The notes below the pieces were generated by a model. The model saw only the letters and a program-made list of their open reading frames with translations, ran no database searches and was not told the origin of the DNA. This document shows, in pieces, positions 1-7,707 of a stretch of 14,798 nucleotides of DNA. This DNA comes from Bacillota bacterium (GTDB lineage Bacteria > Bacillota > Clostridia > Christensenellales > Aristaeellaceae). Every line of letters begins with the position of its first letter. Within the stretch, counting starts at the first letter, position 1. Location: positions 1-14,798 of the forward strand of contig JAEZQK010000011.1 of assembly GCA_023413135.1 (NCBI GenBank), written 5' to 3'. A program made the translations under genes and the position numbers.

Positions 1-191
1 GGGAAAGCCCCAGCCACCAGCGGGTAATAGGCTTGTGGGAGGGCAGCAAAAAGCGGACGATGACAGTGCCACATAAAAGGTATACTAATAAAAATGCCGC
101 TGCTGCCACTTACTTACCCCCTAACGTTGATTTTATGCTTGGGAAGGATTTCGCGCCTGCGGGCGCGACCAAAGGGCTTTCCTACCCATCT
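1..191. other. Gene-free left flank before the repeat pair
   Basis: No convincing gene is seen here. Reading frames in all six frames are short, lack ribosome binding sites and have no recognisable family pattern. The stretch holds a TATACT hexamer at 81-86 with no good -35 at the usual distance and no gene downstream, and a short GC hairpin (TCGCGCC 151-157 with GGCGCGA 162-168). From about 169 the sequence matches the start of the dispersed repeat found again near 13241. Whatever gene lies left of the window is not visible. Confidence 0.6.
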
Positions 192-290
192 GGCTCAATC
201 GTCGCGCTGGTTCGCTACCGCTCCCATCGCTTGTTTCGCCAGCTTCCTTCGCCTCGCTTCATCCGCCACAGGCGGCGCTTCGGCTTCGGA
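169..290 (+). repeat. Dispersed ~100-bp repeat, copy A
   Basis: Starts with CCAAAGGGCTTT, then GGCTCAATCGTCGC (192-205), TTCGCTACCGCT, TTGTTTCGCC, the word TTCCTTCGCCTCGCTTC (244-260) and a small palindrome CCGCCACAGGCGG. The same words in the same order occur in copy C near 13241-13355 on this strand, and in reverse orientation in copy B at 395-502. The A and B copies face each other across about 110 bp. The leading CCAAAGGGCTTT recurs at 319-330. It has no coding function that I can recognise; it is best described as an intergenic repeat of unknown mobility. Confidence 0.75.
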
Positions 291-394
291 GCCCTTTGGA
301 AACCTTCGGGCGGTACAGCCAAAGGGCTTTACTCCCATCAAAGGCTGTTGCAGAATTTTACTTTGTTTTATCCCTATATGAAGTTTTTTGGTGG

Positions 395-502
395 GGTGAC
401 GAGGCCCATCCGCCGCCAGTGGCGGCAATAGGCTGGGCTGAGGAAACGGGCGAAACGAGCACCGGAAGCGGTAGCGAACCGGTGCGACGATTGAGCCCGT
501 CG
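395..502 (-). repeat. Dispersed ~100-bp repeat, copy B (inverted)
   Basis: Read on the minus strand it begins GGGCTCAATCGTCGCACC, continues through GGTTCGCTACCGC and GCTCGTTTCGCC to CCGCCACTGGCGG, and ends GTCACC, as copy C does. It pairs with copy A as an inverted repeat, so a transcript through 190-500 could fold into a long imperfect hairpin. It sits directly downstream of the M42 operon. Confidence 0.75.
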
Positions 503-504
503 GA

Positions 505-540
505 GCGGGGAGGGGTTTTTTTCAAAAAACCCCTCCCCGC
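505..540. repeat. Perfect GC-rich hairpin with T/A tract at its apex, downstream of the M42 operon
   Basis: GCGGGGAGGGG (505-515) is exactly complementary to CCCCTCCCCGC (530-540). Between them lie seven T and six A around a single C, so the A/T tract is inside the hairpin rather than after it. It lies nine bases past the stop codon of the last M42 gene and probably marks the end of that transcript, but it lacks the U-run after the stem that defines an intrinsic terminator on either strand. I therefore list it as a hairpin and only suggest a 3'-end role. Confidence 0.7.
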
Positions 541-549
541 ATACTTTCC

Positions 550-1542
550 TTAAAACTTCATCTGCACAAACTCTGCAAGCAGCTTCAATGCACCGTCCAT
601 ATCCCGCATATCGATTGTTTCGCAGGCGCTATGGACGTAGCGGCAGGGGATGGAAACGGTGCCCACGGAAAGGCCGCCCCGGGCCTGCTGCATGCCGCCG
701 GCATCGGTGCCGCCCCTTTGCAGCACTTCCCGCTGGGCATGGATGCCGGCTTTTTGCGCGGCAGCAAAGAGGGCATCCCTGACCATGGGACTGGAGATGC
801 TGTGCTGATCCATGATCTTCACGGCGGGGCCCTGGCCCAATTTCAGTGCGGGGAGCTTCATCTCGGGGGTATCGCCCCACAGCGTCACATCGATGGCCAC
901 GCCCAGATCGGGCTCCTGGGCAAAGGCGGCCGTGCGGGCGCCGCGCATGCCCACCTCCTCCTGGGCGGAGAAGACGGCGATGATGGTGTTTTCGGATTCT
1001 TTTACAGTCTGCAAAAGGGCGACCAGCAGCGCGCAGGCGCAGCGGTCATCCATGGCGGGGGCGGATACCCGGTGCTTGCCCAGGCGGAATGCTTCCCCAC
1101 TGTAGACGGCTGCGTCGCCGATATTCACCATGGTCAGCGCTTCCTCGCGGCTTTCGGCGCCGATGTCGATGAACAGGTGCTTCATGGCCTGGGTCTCGCC
1201 TTCCGGCACGGGCTGGCTGACCACTACACCCTGTACGCCGTTGGCGAAGGAAACGCGCCTGGACAGGGAAACGTGGATGTTGATGCCGCCCAGGGGCATG
1301 ACGCGCAGGAAGCCTTCCTTTTCGATGTCGGTCACCATAAAGCCGATATGGTCCATGTGGGCGCTGAACATGATGCGCTTGCCGCCGGACTTGCCCTCTT
1401 TGACGGCAATCAGGTTGCCCATCACGTCGGTATGAATGTTCGTTGCATGGGGCACGACGAGGGGCCGGATTACATCCGCCACGGTATGCTCCGCGCCGGT
1501 GGGGCCAACGGGGGCCAGGATCGTTTTCAAAAGTTCAAACAT
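550..1542 (-). CDS. M42 family metallo-aminopeptidase (third gene of operon)
   Basis: Cytosolic di-metal aminopeptidase of the M42 (TET/PepA/FrvX) family, which trims short peptides inside large hollow dodecamers. All catalytic positions are present (counted from the upstream ATG at 1548): His64 and Asp66 in SAHMDHIGF, bridging Asp168 in AMDDR, general base Glu197 and ligand Glu198 in AQEEVGMRGA, Asp220 in AIDVT and His306 in CRYVHS. GGTDAGG follows at 279-285. The usual AHMDEIG reads AHMDHIG here, a His for Glu beside the catalytic Asp. Length is normal for the family and there is no signal peptide. I choose the ATG at 1542 (protein starts MFELLK, 330 residues) because AGGAGA sits eight bases before it; the ATG at 1548 is only about two bases from that site. 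It follows the previous gene by about 20 bp. Confidence 0.93.
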   Translation of the reverse strand: MFELLKTILAPVGPTGAEHTVADVIRPLVVPHATNIHTDVMGNLIAVKEGKSGGKRIMFSAHMDHIGFMVTDIEKEGFLRVMPLGGINIHVSLSRRVSFANGVQGVVVSQPVPEGETQAMKHLFIDIGAESREEALTMVNIGDAAVYSGEAFRLGKHRVSAPAMDDRCACALLVALLQTVKESENTIIAVFSAQEEVGMRGARTAAFAQEPDLGVAIDVTLWGDTPEMKLPALKLGQGPAVKIMDQHSISSPMVRDALFAAAQKAGIHAQREVLQRGGTDAGGMQQARGGLSVGTVSIPCRYVHSACETIDMRDMDGALKLLAEFVQMKF

Positions 1543-1563
1543 AAGCATTCTCTCCTTTGCGCA

Positions 1564-2577
1564 TCACACAACGGGATGCTTCAAAAAGTCGTGTGCCAGC
1601 CTGTATTGTGCATCCACGTCGCTTTCCTTTATCACGGAGGAAGGGCTGTGGATGTAGCGGCAGGGCACGCTGAGCACGCAAGTGGCCACGCCGGCACGGG
1701 ATTTGTGGATGGGGCCGCTGTCGTTGCCCCCGGAAACGCTGCGCTTGATTTGATGGGGGATATTGTTTTCCCTGGCAGTGCGCAAAATGGCCTCATACAT
1801 GGGCCGGTTCACCAGGGAAGCAAAGTCCATAAAGCTGACGGCCACGCCTTTCCCGGTACAGCATACCTCCATGGTTTCCTTTACATCGCCCAAGTCGTTG
1901 CAGGTGGTGCCTTCCAATATCAGTGCCATGTCCGGGTTTACATTGAACGCGCCGCCGGTGGCACCGCGGCAGCCCACTTCCTCCTCGGTGGTGAAAAGGC
2001 AGGTGATGTCGCCGGGATACGAATCCTTAAGCACCTTCAAAAGCGACAGACATCCCACACGGTCATCCAGCGCCTTGGCGCAGATGAAACCATCGCCAAA
2101 GGGTACATAGGGCGTATCGAATGTGACATAGCTGCCCTGGGGGCAATCCGACAGCGCATCATCCTTATTCTTTGCACCGATGTCCACATAGATGCTGTCG
2201 TATTGAAGGACGCGCTTGCGGTCTTCGGGAGACTGCAAATGGATAGCCATGGCCCCGATGACGCCGGGGATGGCCTTGTCCCCCACCAGCACCCGCTTGC
2301 TGATGACCACCCTGGGGTCTATGCCGCCCACCGGCTGGATGCGCAAAAGCCCCTCGTCGGTAGCGGAGGTGACAATGAAGCCCACCTCGTCCATATGCGC
2401 GGCCAGCAGGATGTGGGGTTTACCCTTTTCCGTGCCCTTTTTGAAGGCCGCCACGTTGCCCATGCGGTCGATGGTCACGGAATCACACAGCGGGCGGCAG
2501 GCTTCCATAAGCGCTTTGCGGATTTCCTGCTCATGGCCGCTGACGCCACGAAGGAGGCAGAGTTCTTTTAAATCCAT
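1564..2577 (-). CDS. M42 family metallo-aminopeptidase (second gene of operon)
   Basis: Second paralogue, 337 residues, no signal peptide, predicted cytosolic peptidase that hydrolyses N-terminal residues from short peptides. Visible active-site pattern: His61 and Asp63 in AAHMDEVGF, Asp172 in ALDDRVG, Glu199 and Glu200 in TEEEVGCRGA, Glu222 in LILEGTT where the sister proteins have Asp, and His310 in CRYIHS. GGNDSG at 283-288 replaces the GGTDA-type motif. It is rich in cysteine compared with the other two. Its ATG overlaps the last ten bases of the upstream gene, with GGGAGG inside that gene acting as ribosome binding site, so the two are probably translationally coupled. Substrate preference cannot be read from the sequence; M42 annotations as endoglucanase (CelM/FrvX) are historical and not supported. 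Confidence 0.93.
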   Translation of the reverse strand: MDLKELCLLRGVSGHEQEIRKALMEACRPLCDSVTIDRMGNVAAFKKGTEKGKPHILLAAHMDEVGFIVTSATDEGLLRIQPVGGIDPRVVISKRVLVGDKAIPGVIGAMAIHLQSPEDRKRVLQYDSIYVDIGAKNKDDALSDCPQGSYVTFDTPYVPFGDGFICAKALDDRVGCLSLLKVLKDSYPGDITCLFTTEEEVGCRGATGGAFNVNPDMALILEGTTCNDLGDVKETMEVCCTGKGVAVSFMDFASLVNRPMYEAILRTARENNIPHQIKRSVSGGNDSGPIHKSRAGVATCVLSVPCRYIHSPSSVIKESDVDAQYRLAHDFLKHPVV

Positions 2578-3605
2578 AGGTCATCCTCCCAGCCGGCGTC
2601 AAGTTCAGCAAGGAAATGGGCCAAAAGCCGGCCGCCTTCCGAAAGGACGCCAAGATCAATGGTCTCCACGGTGGTGTGCATGTATTTGAGCGGCAGCTCC
2701 AGCAAAATGGAGGGCACACCCGCACGGCTGATTTGCAGTTCATCGCAGTCTGTGTGGGTGTTCCGGGCATCCACCTCGGTCTGCAAGCTTACGTTGTGCT
2801 TTTTTGCCGTGTCCATCAGCCGTTTCGTAAGCTTGGGCTGCAGGAAAGGGCCGATAGCGGTGGCCATGCTGCCGATGTCGCTGGTGGTGTCCGGGCGGCT
2901 GCCGGGAATGGTGGCATGGCATACGTCCAGGGCGATACCCATGTCGGGATTAAGGTCAAAGGCTGCGGCCCTGGCGCCCCGGCTACCCACCTCCTCCTGG
3001 GTGGTGGCGACGAAATATACGTCGGCTTCGTGCTGCATTTTTGTAAGCCACTCCGCCGCTGCCAGCATGATGCCTACACAGGCCCGGTCGTCCATGGTCT
3101 TGCAGGCGAACCTGTTGTTTTTAAGCTTTGTGGCAGGCGTGTTAAAGGTAATATGGTCGCCGATTTGAACCATCTCTCGAACCTTTTCCGGATGAAGGCC
3201 CACATCCACAAACAGGTCTTCCCGCAGATAATTCTTTTTCTGCTCTTCGGCGGTGAGCAAATGGGGTGGCTTGGCCCCGATGGTGCCGAACAGCTTCTCT
3301 TTTCCGTGGACCCATACCTGGGTGCCGGGCAGGATGCGGGGGTCCACACCGCCCACGTTGCCCATGCGCAGGCAGCCGTCGTCCTCGATGTTCACGACCA
3401 TCAGGCCGATTTCATCCATATGGGCGGCCAGCATCACCTTGGGTCCCGATCCCTTTTTGTGGGCGATGACGTTGTACATGCAGTCGATAAAAACCTCATC
3501 GCAATAAGGCTCGAACTGCTTTTTCACATATTCCGCCACCGCCTGTTCATTGCCGGGTAGGCCGGGCAGCGCCGATACCTCGGCAAGGAAGGCCTCAATT
3601 TCCAT
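2568..3605 (-). CDS. M42 family metallo-aminopeptidase (first gene of operon)
   Basis: First gene of the three-gene operon, 345 residues, cytosolic. Metal and catalytic residues are complete: His62 and Asp64 in AAHMDEIGL, Asp173 in TMDDRACVG, Glu204 and Glu205 in TQEEVGSRGA, Asp227 in ALDV and His310 in LKYMHT. The C-terminal motif is HTDCDE rather than GGTDAGG, so the substrate pocket probably differs from its neighbours. GAGGAGGA lies six to seven bases before the ATG. A strong promoter starts about 45 bp upstream. Three divergent paralogues made from one transcript could form separate or mixed TET particles, as reported for archaeal TET proteases; mixing here is inference. Confidence 0.93.
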   Translation of the reverse strand: MEIEAFLAEVSALPGLPGNEQAVAEYVKKQFEPYCDEVFIDCMYNVIAHKKGSGPKVMLAAHMDEIGLMVVNIEDDGCLRMGNVGGVDPRILPGTQVWVHGKEKLFGTIGAKPPHLLTAEEQKKNYLREDLFVDVGLHPEKVREMVQIGDHITFNTPATKLKNNRFACKTMDDRACVGIMLAAAEWLTKMQHEADVYFVATTQEEVGSRGARAAAFDLNPDMGIALDVCHATIPGSRPDTTSDIGSMATAIGPFLQPKLTKRLMDTAKKHNVSLQTEVDARNTHTDCDELQISRAGVPSILLELPLKYMHTTVETIDLGVLSEGGRLLAHFLAELDAGWEDDLWI

Positions 3606-3653
3606 AAGATTCCTCCTCTTTGTTCATCGCGCCGGCCGGGCGCGGATGGTCAT

Positions 3654-3682
3654 AGTATAGCATGATGCGAAGATTTTCTCAA
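3654..3682 (-). promoter_or_regulatory. Sigma-A promoter of the M42 operon
   Basis: On the minus strand: TTGAGA (-35, 3677-3682), 17-base spacer, TATACT (-10, 3654-3659) preceded by TGC, an extended -10. The upstream stretch to about 3720 is strongly A/T-rich, like an UP element. The predicted start near 3647 gives a leader of about 40 nt ending in the ribosome binding site of the first M42 gene. Confidence 0.8.
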
Positions 3683-3741
3683 ATATATCCATATCAAAAA
3701 ATGACGGTATTATTTTTTTGAGTTGCATTTTTTGCCTGTAG

Positions 3742-3755
3742 ATCCACAGGTGGAT
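3742..3755. promoter_or_regulatory. Palindrome in the divergent intergenic region, possible operator
   Basis: ATCCAC-AG-GTGGAT, a six-base perfect inverted repeat around two bases, lies between the divergent M42 and SNF2 genes, just before TAAAAT (3762-3767). A regulator binding here could act on either gene. No matching -35 for the plus strand is convincing, so the plus-strand promoter of the SNF2 operon remains unplaced. Short palindromes occur by chance. Confidence 0.25.
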
Positions 3756-3882
3756 GCCCTGTAAAATGAAATGCTCCCGTTTTTATGGCAGGAATACGCC
3801 CTTTGCGGCCAGAATAAAATAAGGATACCGCGTTTTTTTGACCATCTTTTTATTTTGCAATCGTCGGGAGCGTGAGGGCGTA

Positions 3883-6800
3883 ATGTCCCAGGGACCCCAA
3901 AGACTTAGGCAGCTGGCCGGGGAAGACGAGTACAACGCCGGAAGCCTTTTGTATCAGCGGGGCGGCGTGCGGCTCATATTCGCCGGGCCGGAATCGCTGC
4001 GCTTTCTGGTGGCCGGAACGCCACGCCGGGAAGTGGTGCTGAAGGCCGATGCGCCGGCGCAATGTTCCTGCGAAACACAGGAGCGGTTGGGCGCCTGCCG
4101 CCATGTGGTGGCCGCCACGCTGATGGCCCGGGAAACAGGGGCCTGGAAAGATATCGAAAGGCGCAAGGCCATGCTCGGCGGGCCCCTGCTTTTAAAGGCC
4201 ATGGAGGGGGCGCTGCCGGAGGCCGGCACCGTGCGCATGGAGATCACGCTGCTTCTCACACGGGACGGTTCCGGCCAGCCGGCCTTGCGCGTAGGCATCC
4301 GGGTTGGCGAAGACCGGCTGTATGTGGTGCGCAATCTGCCTCAATTCCTGGACGCCATCGACAATCAAACATCCTTGCCTTTTGGAAAAGGGTTTGTTTT
4401 CCATCCGGAATGGATGCATTTCACCCCAAGGGAAAATGGCGTGCTGGATGTGCTTCGGGCGCTGTGCCAGGCGCAAAAGGAAGTGGGCGTCACCCAGCAC
4501 GGCATGGAGGCCCGCACCATGCGGCTGCCTCCCCGCTTTGCGCTTGTGCTGCTGAACCTTTTAAAGCACCTGCCCTTTCGCCTGGCGGTGAGTGGCGTGG
4601 CGCATCACGTGGCCCAGGTGCAGGAAAAGGAGATCCCCCTTACCTATCAGGTGGCAGGCGGAGCCCGTGGCATCACCATCACCGCCCAGCTTCCGGCGGA
4701 ATGGATGCCCCTTACCCCCGACTGCGCCTATGTATGGCTGAGCGGGGAAGTGGTGGCACTGAATAAAATGCAGCAGAGCGTTGCGTCGGTGCTATTTCGG
4801 CAGGAGGATGACGGCAGCGCATCCTTTGACTTCTTCGGCAAGGAAGCGCCCCGTGTCATCAGCGAGCTGGTGCCTTGGCTGCAACTGACCGGCGTGGTGG
4901 AACTGGACAGCACGCTGCAAAAGCAAATCGTCCGCACGCCGCTTAAAGCCAAGGTATATTTGGACCGGGTGGGGCAGGATGTGGTAGCCCGCACCGTGTT
5001 TGCCTACGGTCCCCATGAAATTGATCCCTTTGCGGCCCCCAACCAGGAGGCAACGGAAAATGAGTTAAGGCTGCTCATGCGGGATGCCAGTGCGGAGCGG
5101 GCCGTGCTGGACGAGCTGGCCAATGCCGGTTTCCACGTACGCAAGGGCCGGGTGTACTTAAGCGGACAGGACAGTATTTTTCAGTTCGTATCCGAAGGCG
5201 TCCACCATTTGATGAACCTGTGCGAGATATTTGCCAGCCAGGATTTTAAACGCATGACGCCCCGCAGGCCCAAATTCCAGGGGACCATGCGCGTATCCGG
5301 CGGGCAGCTTCTGCTGGAATTTTCGGAGGACGGCCAGCCAAGCCAGGAGATCCTTAACATTTTTCAGGCGCTGCATGTCAGGCGTAAGTATTTCCGCCTA
5401 AAGGACGGCTCCTTCCTGGATCTTGGCGCCATGGAGGAATGGCAGGAGGCCGCCGACCTATTGGTGGAAAGCGCCCAGGCGGAGAACATTGATCTGAATA
5501 CCGGGAACACGCTGTCCCTGGCTGCCTGTCGCACCATGTATTTAAGCGCACTGCTTGCGGAAAAGAATCTGCCCATAAAGGCGGAGGACAGCGTGCGGGA
5601 TACCGTAGCCGCCCTGACCGCGCCGGAAACAAGAGCAAACATGCCTTGCCCCCCGCCCATTGGAAAGATGCTTAGGCCTTACCAGGAACGCGGCTTTTTC
5701 TGGCTGCAGTCGCTGCATAAGCTGCGCATGGGCGGCGTGCTGGCCGACGATATGGGGCTTGGCAAAACCATTCAGGTGATTGCATTGATCTGGTGGGCTG
5801 CCAAACAGGATAGCAGCCCCCTGCCCACCATCGTGGTGACGCCTACCTCTCTTTGCTACAACTGGCAGGCGGAATTAAAGCGTTTTGCCCCGGGCCTTTC
5901 CGTTTTGCTGCTTTCCGGCAGCCAGGCCGCCAGGGCCGAGCAGATCGAGGAAATCAAATCTTCCGGGAAGGCGGACGTGGTAATCACCTCCTATCCGCTC
6001 ATCCGAAGGGACATTTCCATGCTGTGCGATATTCCCTTCCGTTTTGCCATCCTAGATGAGGCCCAGCACATCAAAAACGCCGCCAGCGTAGGGGCGGTGG
6101 CCGTGAAGCAGCTTCAAGCCCAAACGCGGCTGGCGCTGACCGGCACGCCCATGGAGAACAATACCGGGGAATTATGGTCCATCTTTGACTTCGTGCTGCC
6201 CGGGTATCTGTTTCATTACGCCAGGTTCATCCGCCAGCATGGCGACGGGCGCAACAGCGAAAGCCTCAGGCAAAAAATACGGCCTTTCCTATTGCGCAGG
6301 CTGAAAAAGGATGTGCTGACGGAGCTGCCGGACAAGCTGGAAACGACGCTGATCGCGGAAATGACGCTGGAGCAGTCCCGCGTATACCAGGCGGCGCTTT
6401 TGCGGCTGCGCAGCCGGGTGGACGATCTTTTGCGTACCAAGGGCATCAACCGGGGCCGCACGGAGGTGCTGGCCGCCATTACGGAACTGAGGCAAATCTG
6501 CTGCCACCCCGCCCTATGTTTGCCGGACTACTCCGGGGCCAGCGGGAAGCTGGACCTGCTGCTGGAGATATTGCCGGGGGCGCTGGAGACGGGGCGGCGG
6601 ATATTGCTGTTCTCCCAGTTCACCAGCATGCTCAAAATTCTGCGCCGCCACCTGGAGGCGGAGGGCATTGCTTGCTTATATTTGGACGGGGAGACACCCC
6701 CCGCCAAGCGGCTGGAGCTGGCCGACGGGTTCAATGCGGGAGAGGGACAGGTGTTCCTCATCTCCTTAAAAGCCGGAGGCACGGGGCTGAACCTGACCGG

Positions 6801-7050
6801 GGCCGACATGGTAATCCATTACGACCCCTGGTGGAACCCCGCCGCCGAGGACCAGGCCACCGACCGGGCCCACCGCATCGGCCAGACCCGCAAGGTGGAA
6901 GTTATTCGTTTGATCACCCATTTGAGCATCGAGGAACAGGTGGCACGCCTTGGCAAAAAGAAGCGGGCGTTGTTTGACCAATTGATCACCGCCGGGGAAG
7001 AAATGCCGACCCAGCTTTCGGAGGCCGATATCAGGGCGTTGTTTGCATAA
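3883..7050 (+). CDS. SWIM zinc-finger SNF2-family helicase-like ATPase
   Basis: Large DNA-translocating ATPase of the SNF2/Rad54-like superfamily 2 group, 1055 residues from the ATG at 3883. Order of domains: SWIM zinc finger near the N-terminus (Cys61-x-Cys63, Cys72-x-His74), a long middle region as in bacterial SNF2-associated domains, then the two RecA-like lobes. Helicase motifs seen: DMGLGKT (623-629, Walker A), DEAQ (725-728, Walker B), TGTP (753-756), SLKAGGTGLNLTGAD (961-975) and DQATDRAHRIGQ (990-1001), the classic SNF2 motif VI. The frame opens earlier at a TTG (3838) but that start has no ribosome binding site; GAGGG lies four bases before ATG 3883, a weak site. SNF2 proteins move along double-stranded DNA and remodel bound proteins, without strand separation in most cases. 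In the cytosol it probably acts in DNA repair or transcription; partner unknown. It heads a four-gene plus-strand run, 26 bp before the SRAP gene. Confidence 0.92.
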   Translation: MSQGPQRLRQLAGEDEYNAGSLLYQRGGVRLIFAGPESLRFLVAGTPRREVVLKADAPAQCSCETQERLGACRHVVAATLMARETGAWKDIERRKAMLGGPLLLKAMEGALPEAGTVRMEITLLLTRDGSGQPALRVGIRVGEDRLYVVRNLPQFLDAIDNQTSLPFGKGFVFHPEWMHFTPRENGVLDVLRALCQAQKEVGVTQHGMEARTMRLPPRFALVLLNLLKHLPFRLAVSGVAHHVAQVQEKEIPLTYQVAGGARGITITAQLPAEWMPLTPDCAYVWLSGEVVALNKMQQSVASVLFRQEDDGSASFDFFGKEAPRVISELVPWLQLTGVVELDSTLQKQIVRTPLKAKVYLDRVGQDVVARTVFAYGPHEIDPFAAPNQEATENELRLLMRDASAERAVLDELANAGFHVRKGRVYLSGQDSIFQFVSEGVHHLMNLCEIFASQDFKRMTPRRPKFQGTMRVSGGQLLLEFSEDGQPSQEILNIFQALHVRRKYFRLKDGSFLDLGAMEEWQEAADLLVESAQAENIDLNTGNTLSLAACRTMYLSALLAEKNLPIKAEDSVRDTVAALTAPETRANMPCPPPIGKMLRPYQERGFFWLQSLHKLRMGGVLADDMGLGKTIQVIALIWWAAKQDSSPLPTIVVTPTSLCYNWQAELKRFAPGLSVLLLSGSQAARAEQIEEIKSSGKADVVITSYPLIRRDISMLCDIPFRFAILDEAQHIKNAASVGAVAVKQLQAQTRLALTGTPMENNTGELWSIFDFVLPGYLFHYARFIRQHGDGRNSESLRQKIRPFLLRRLKKDVLTELPDKLETTLIAEMTLEQSRVYQAALLRLRSRVDDLLRTKGINRGRTEVLAAITELRQICCHPALCLPDYSGASGKLDLLLEILPGALETGRRILLFSQFTSMLKILRRHLEAEGIACLYLDGETPPAKRLELADGFNAGEGQVFLISLKAGGTGLNLTGADMVIHYDPWWNPAAEDQATDRAHRIGQTRKVEVIRLITHLSIEEQVARLGKKKRALFDQLITAGEEMPTQLSEADIRALFA

Positions 7051-7076
7051 GATGTGCTCGAGGGGAGGACACAAAA

Positions 7077-7673
7077 GTGTGCGGCAGATACTATCTCATG
7101 CTGGATGTAAATGACCCGGAGATGCGGGCCATCCTGGAGAAAATGGCCGGGATGGAATTTGCGCAAGGGGAGATCTTCCCGGGTCAGATGGCGCCGGTAC
7201 TGGTGCCCGACGGGCAGGGAAGCTGGACGCCAAGGCTGATGCAATGGGGTTTTCCCCACTGGGAGAAGAAAAGCCCCGTCATCAACGCCAGGCAGGAAAC
7301 TGTGGCGCTGTCACCCTACTTCCGGCCCGCTTTCCTGGCCGGGCGGTGCATGATCCCCGCCAACTGGTTCTTTGAGTGGCGCCATACGCCGCTGGGAAAA
7401 AAGACGAAGGATAAAATGGCCATCGGCCTTCAACAAAGCCGCCTGATGTATATGGCGGGGGTGTACAAGAAGCTGGAGGATGGCCGGGAAGTGTTCACCG
7501 TGCTCACCCGCCCGGCGGATAAGCAGGTGCGGCCCATCCACGACAGGATGCCTGTGATGCTCACCGGGGAGACGGAGCGCAGCGCCTACCTTTCCGGCCC
7601 GGCGGAGGCGTTTGTGCTGCTGACGAACATGGGTGACCCATCACTTGACATCCGGCTGGACGATAAAAAATAA
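7077..7673 (+). CDS. SRAP domain abasic-site processing protein (HMCES/YedK type)
   Basis: SRAP family protein of 198 residues. Members crosslink their N-terminal cysteine to abasic sites in single-stranded DNA, shielding them from cleavage. The sequence shows the required pattern: Met1-Cys2-Gly-Arg, so Met removal would expose Cys2; NARQET at 70-75; RCMIPANWFFEW at 90-101 with Glu100; and PIHDRMP with His155 at 153-159. The start is GTG, chosen because GGGGAGGA sits about eight bases before it and because Cys2 must follow the initiator. It is slightly shorter than E. coli YedK. It lies 26 bp after the SNF2 gene and 34 bp before the DUF1015 gene, so co-transcription is likely. The family name SOS-response-associated does not mean SOS control here; I see no clear LexA box upstream. 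Confidence 0.93.
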   Translation: MCGRYYLMLDVNDPEMRAILEKMAGMEFAQGEIFPGQMAPVLVPDGQGSWTPRLMQWGFPHWEKKSPVINARQETVALSPYFRPAFLAGRCMIPANWFFEWRHTPLGKKTKDKMAIGLQQSRLMYMAGVYKKLEDGREVFTVLTRPADKQVRPIHDRMPVMLTGETERSAYLSGPAEAFVLLTNMGDPSLDIRLDDKK

Positions 7674-7707
7674 TTGACTTGCACGTTTTACGAAAGGGGT
7701 ATCCGCC

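Noticed and set aside
60..86. Promoter-like ATGACA and TATACT in the left flank
   Set aside because: Spacing of 15 is short and no gene follows.
33..431. 132-codon frame in the left flank
   Set aside because: It runs through the dispersed repeat, is rich in Arg and Pro as random GC-rich frames are, and lacks a ribosome binding site.
631..2571. Long open plus-strand frame of 646 codons antisense to two M42 genes
   Set aside because: It mirrors the codon pattern of the genuine minus-strand genes, has no family motifs and no ribosome binding site; GC-rich codon bias explains it.
2616..3560. 314-codon plus-strand frame antisense to the first M42 gene
   Set aside because: Same reason; the opposite strand carries complete active-site motifs.
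3838..3882. Upstream TTG start for the SNF2 gene
   Set aside because: No ribosome binding site before it and the added residues do not look like family sequence; ATG 3883 is preferred.
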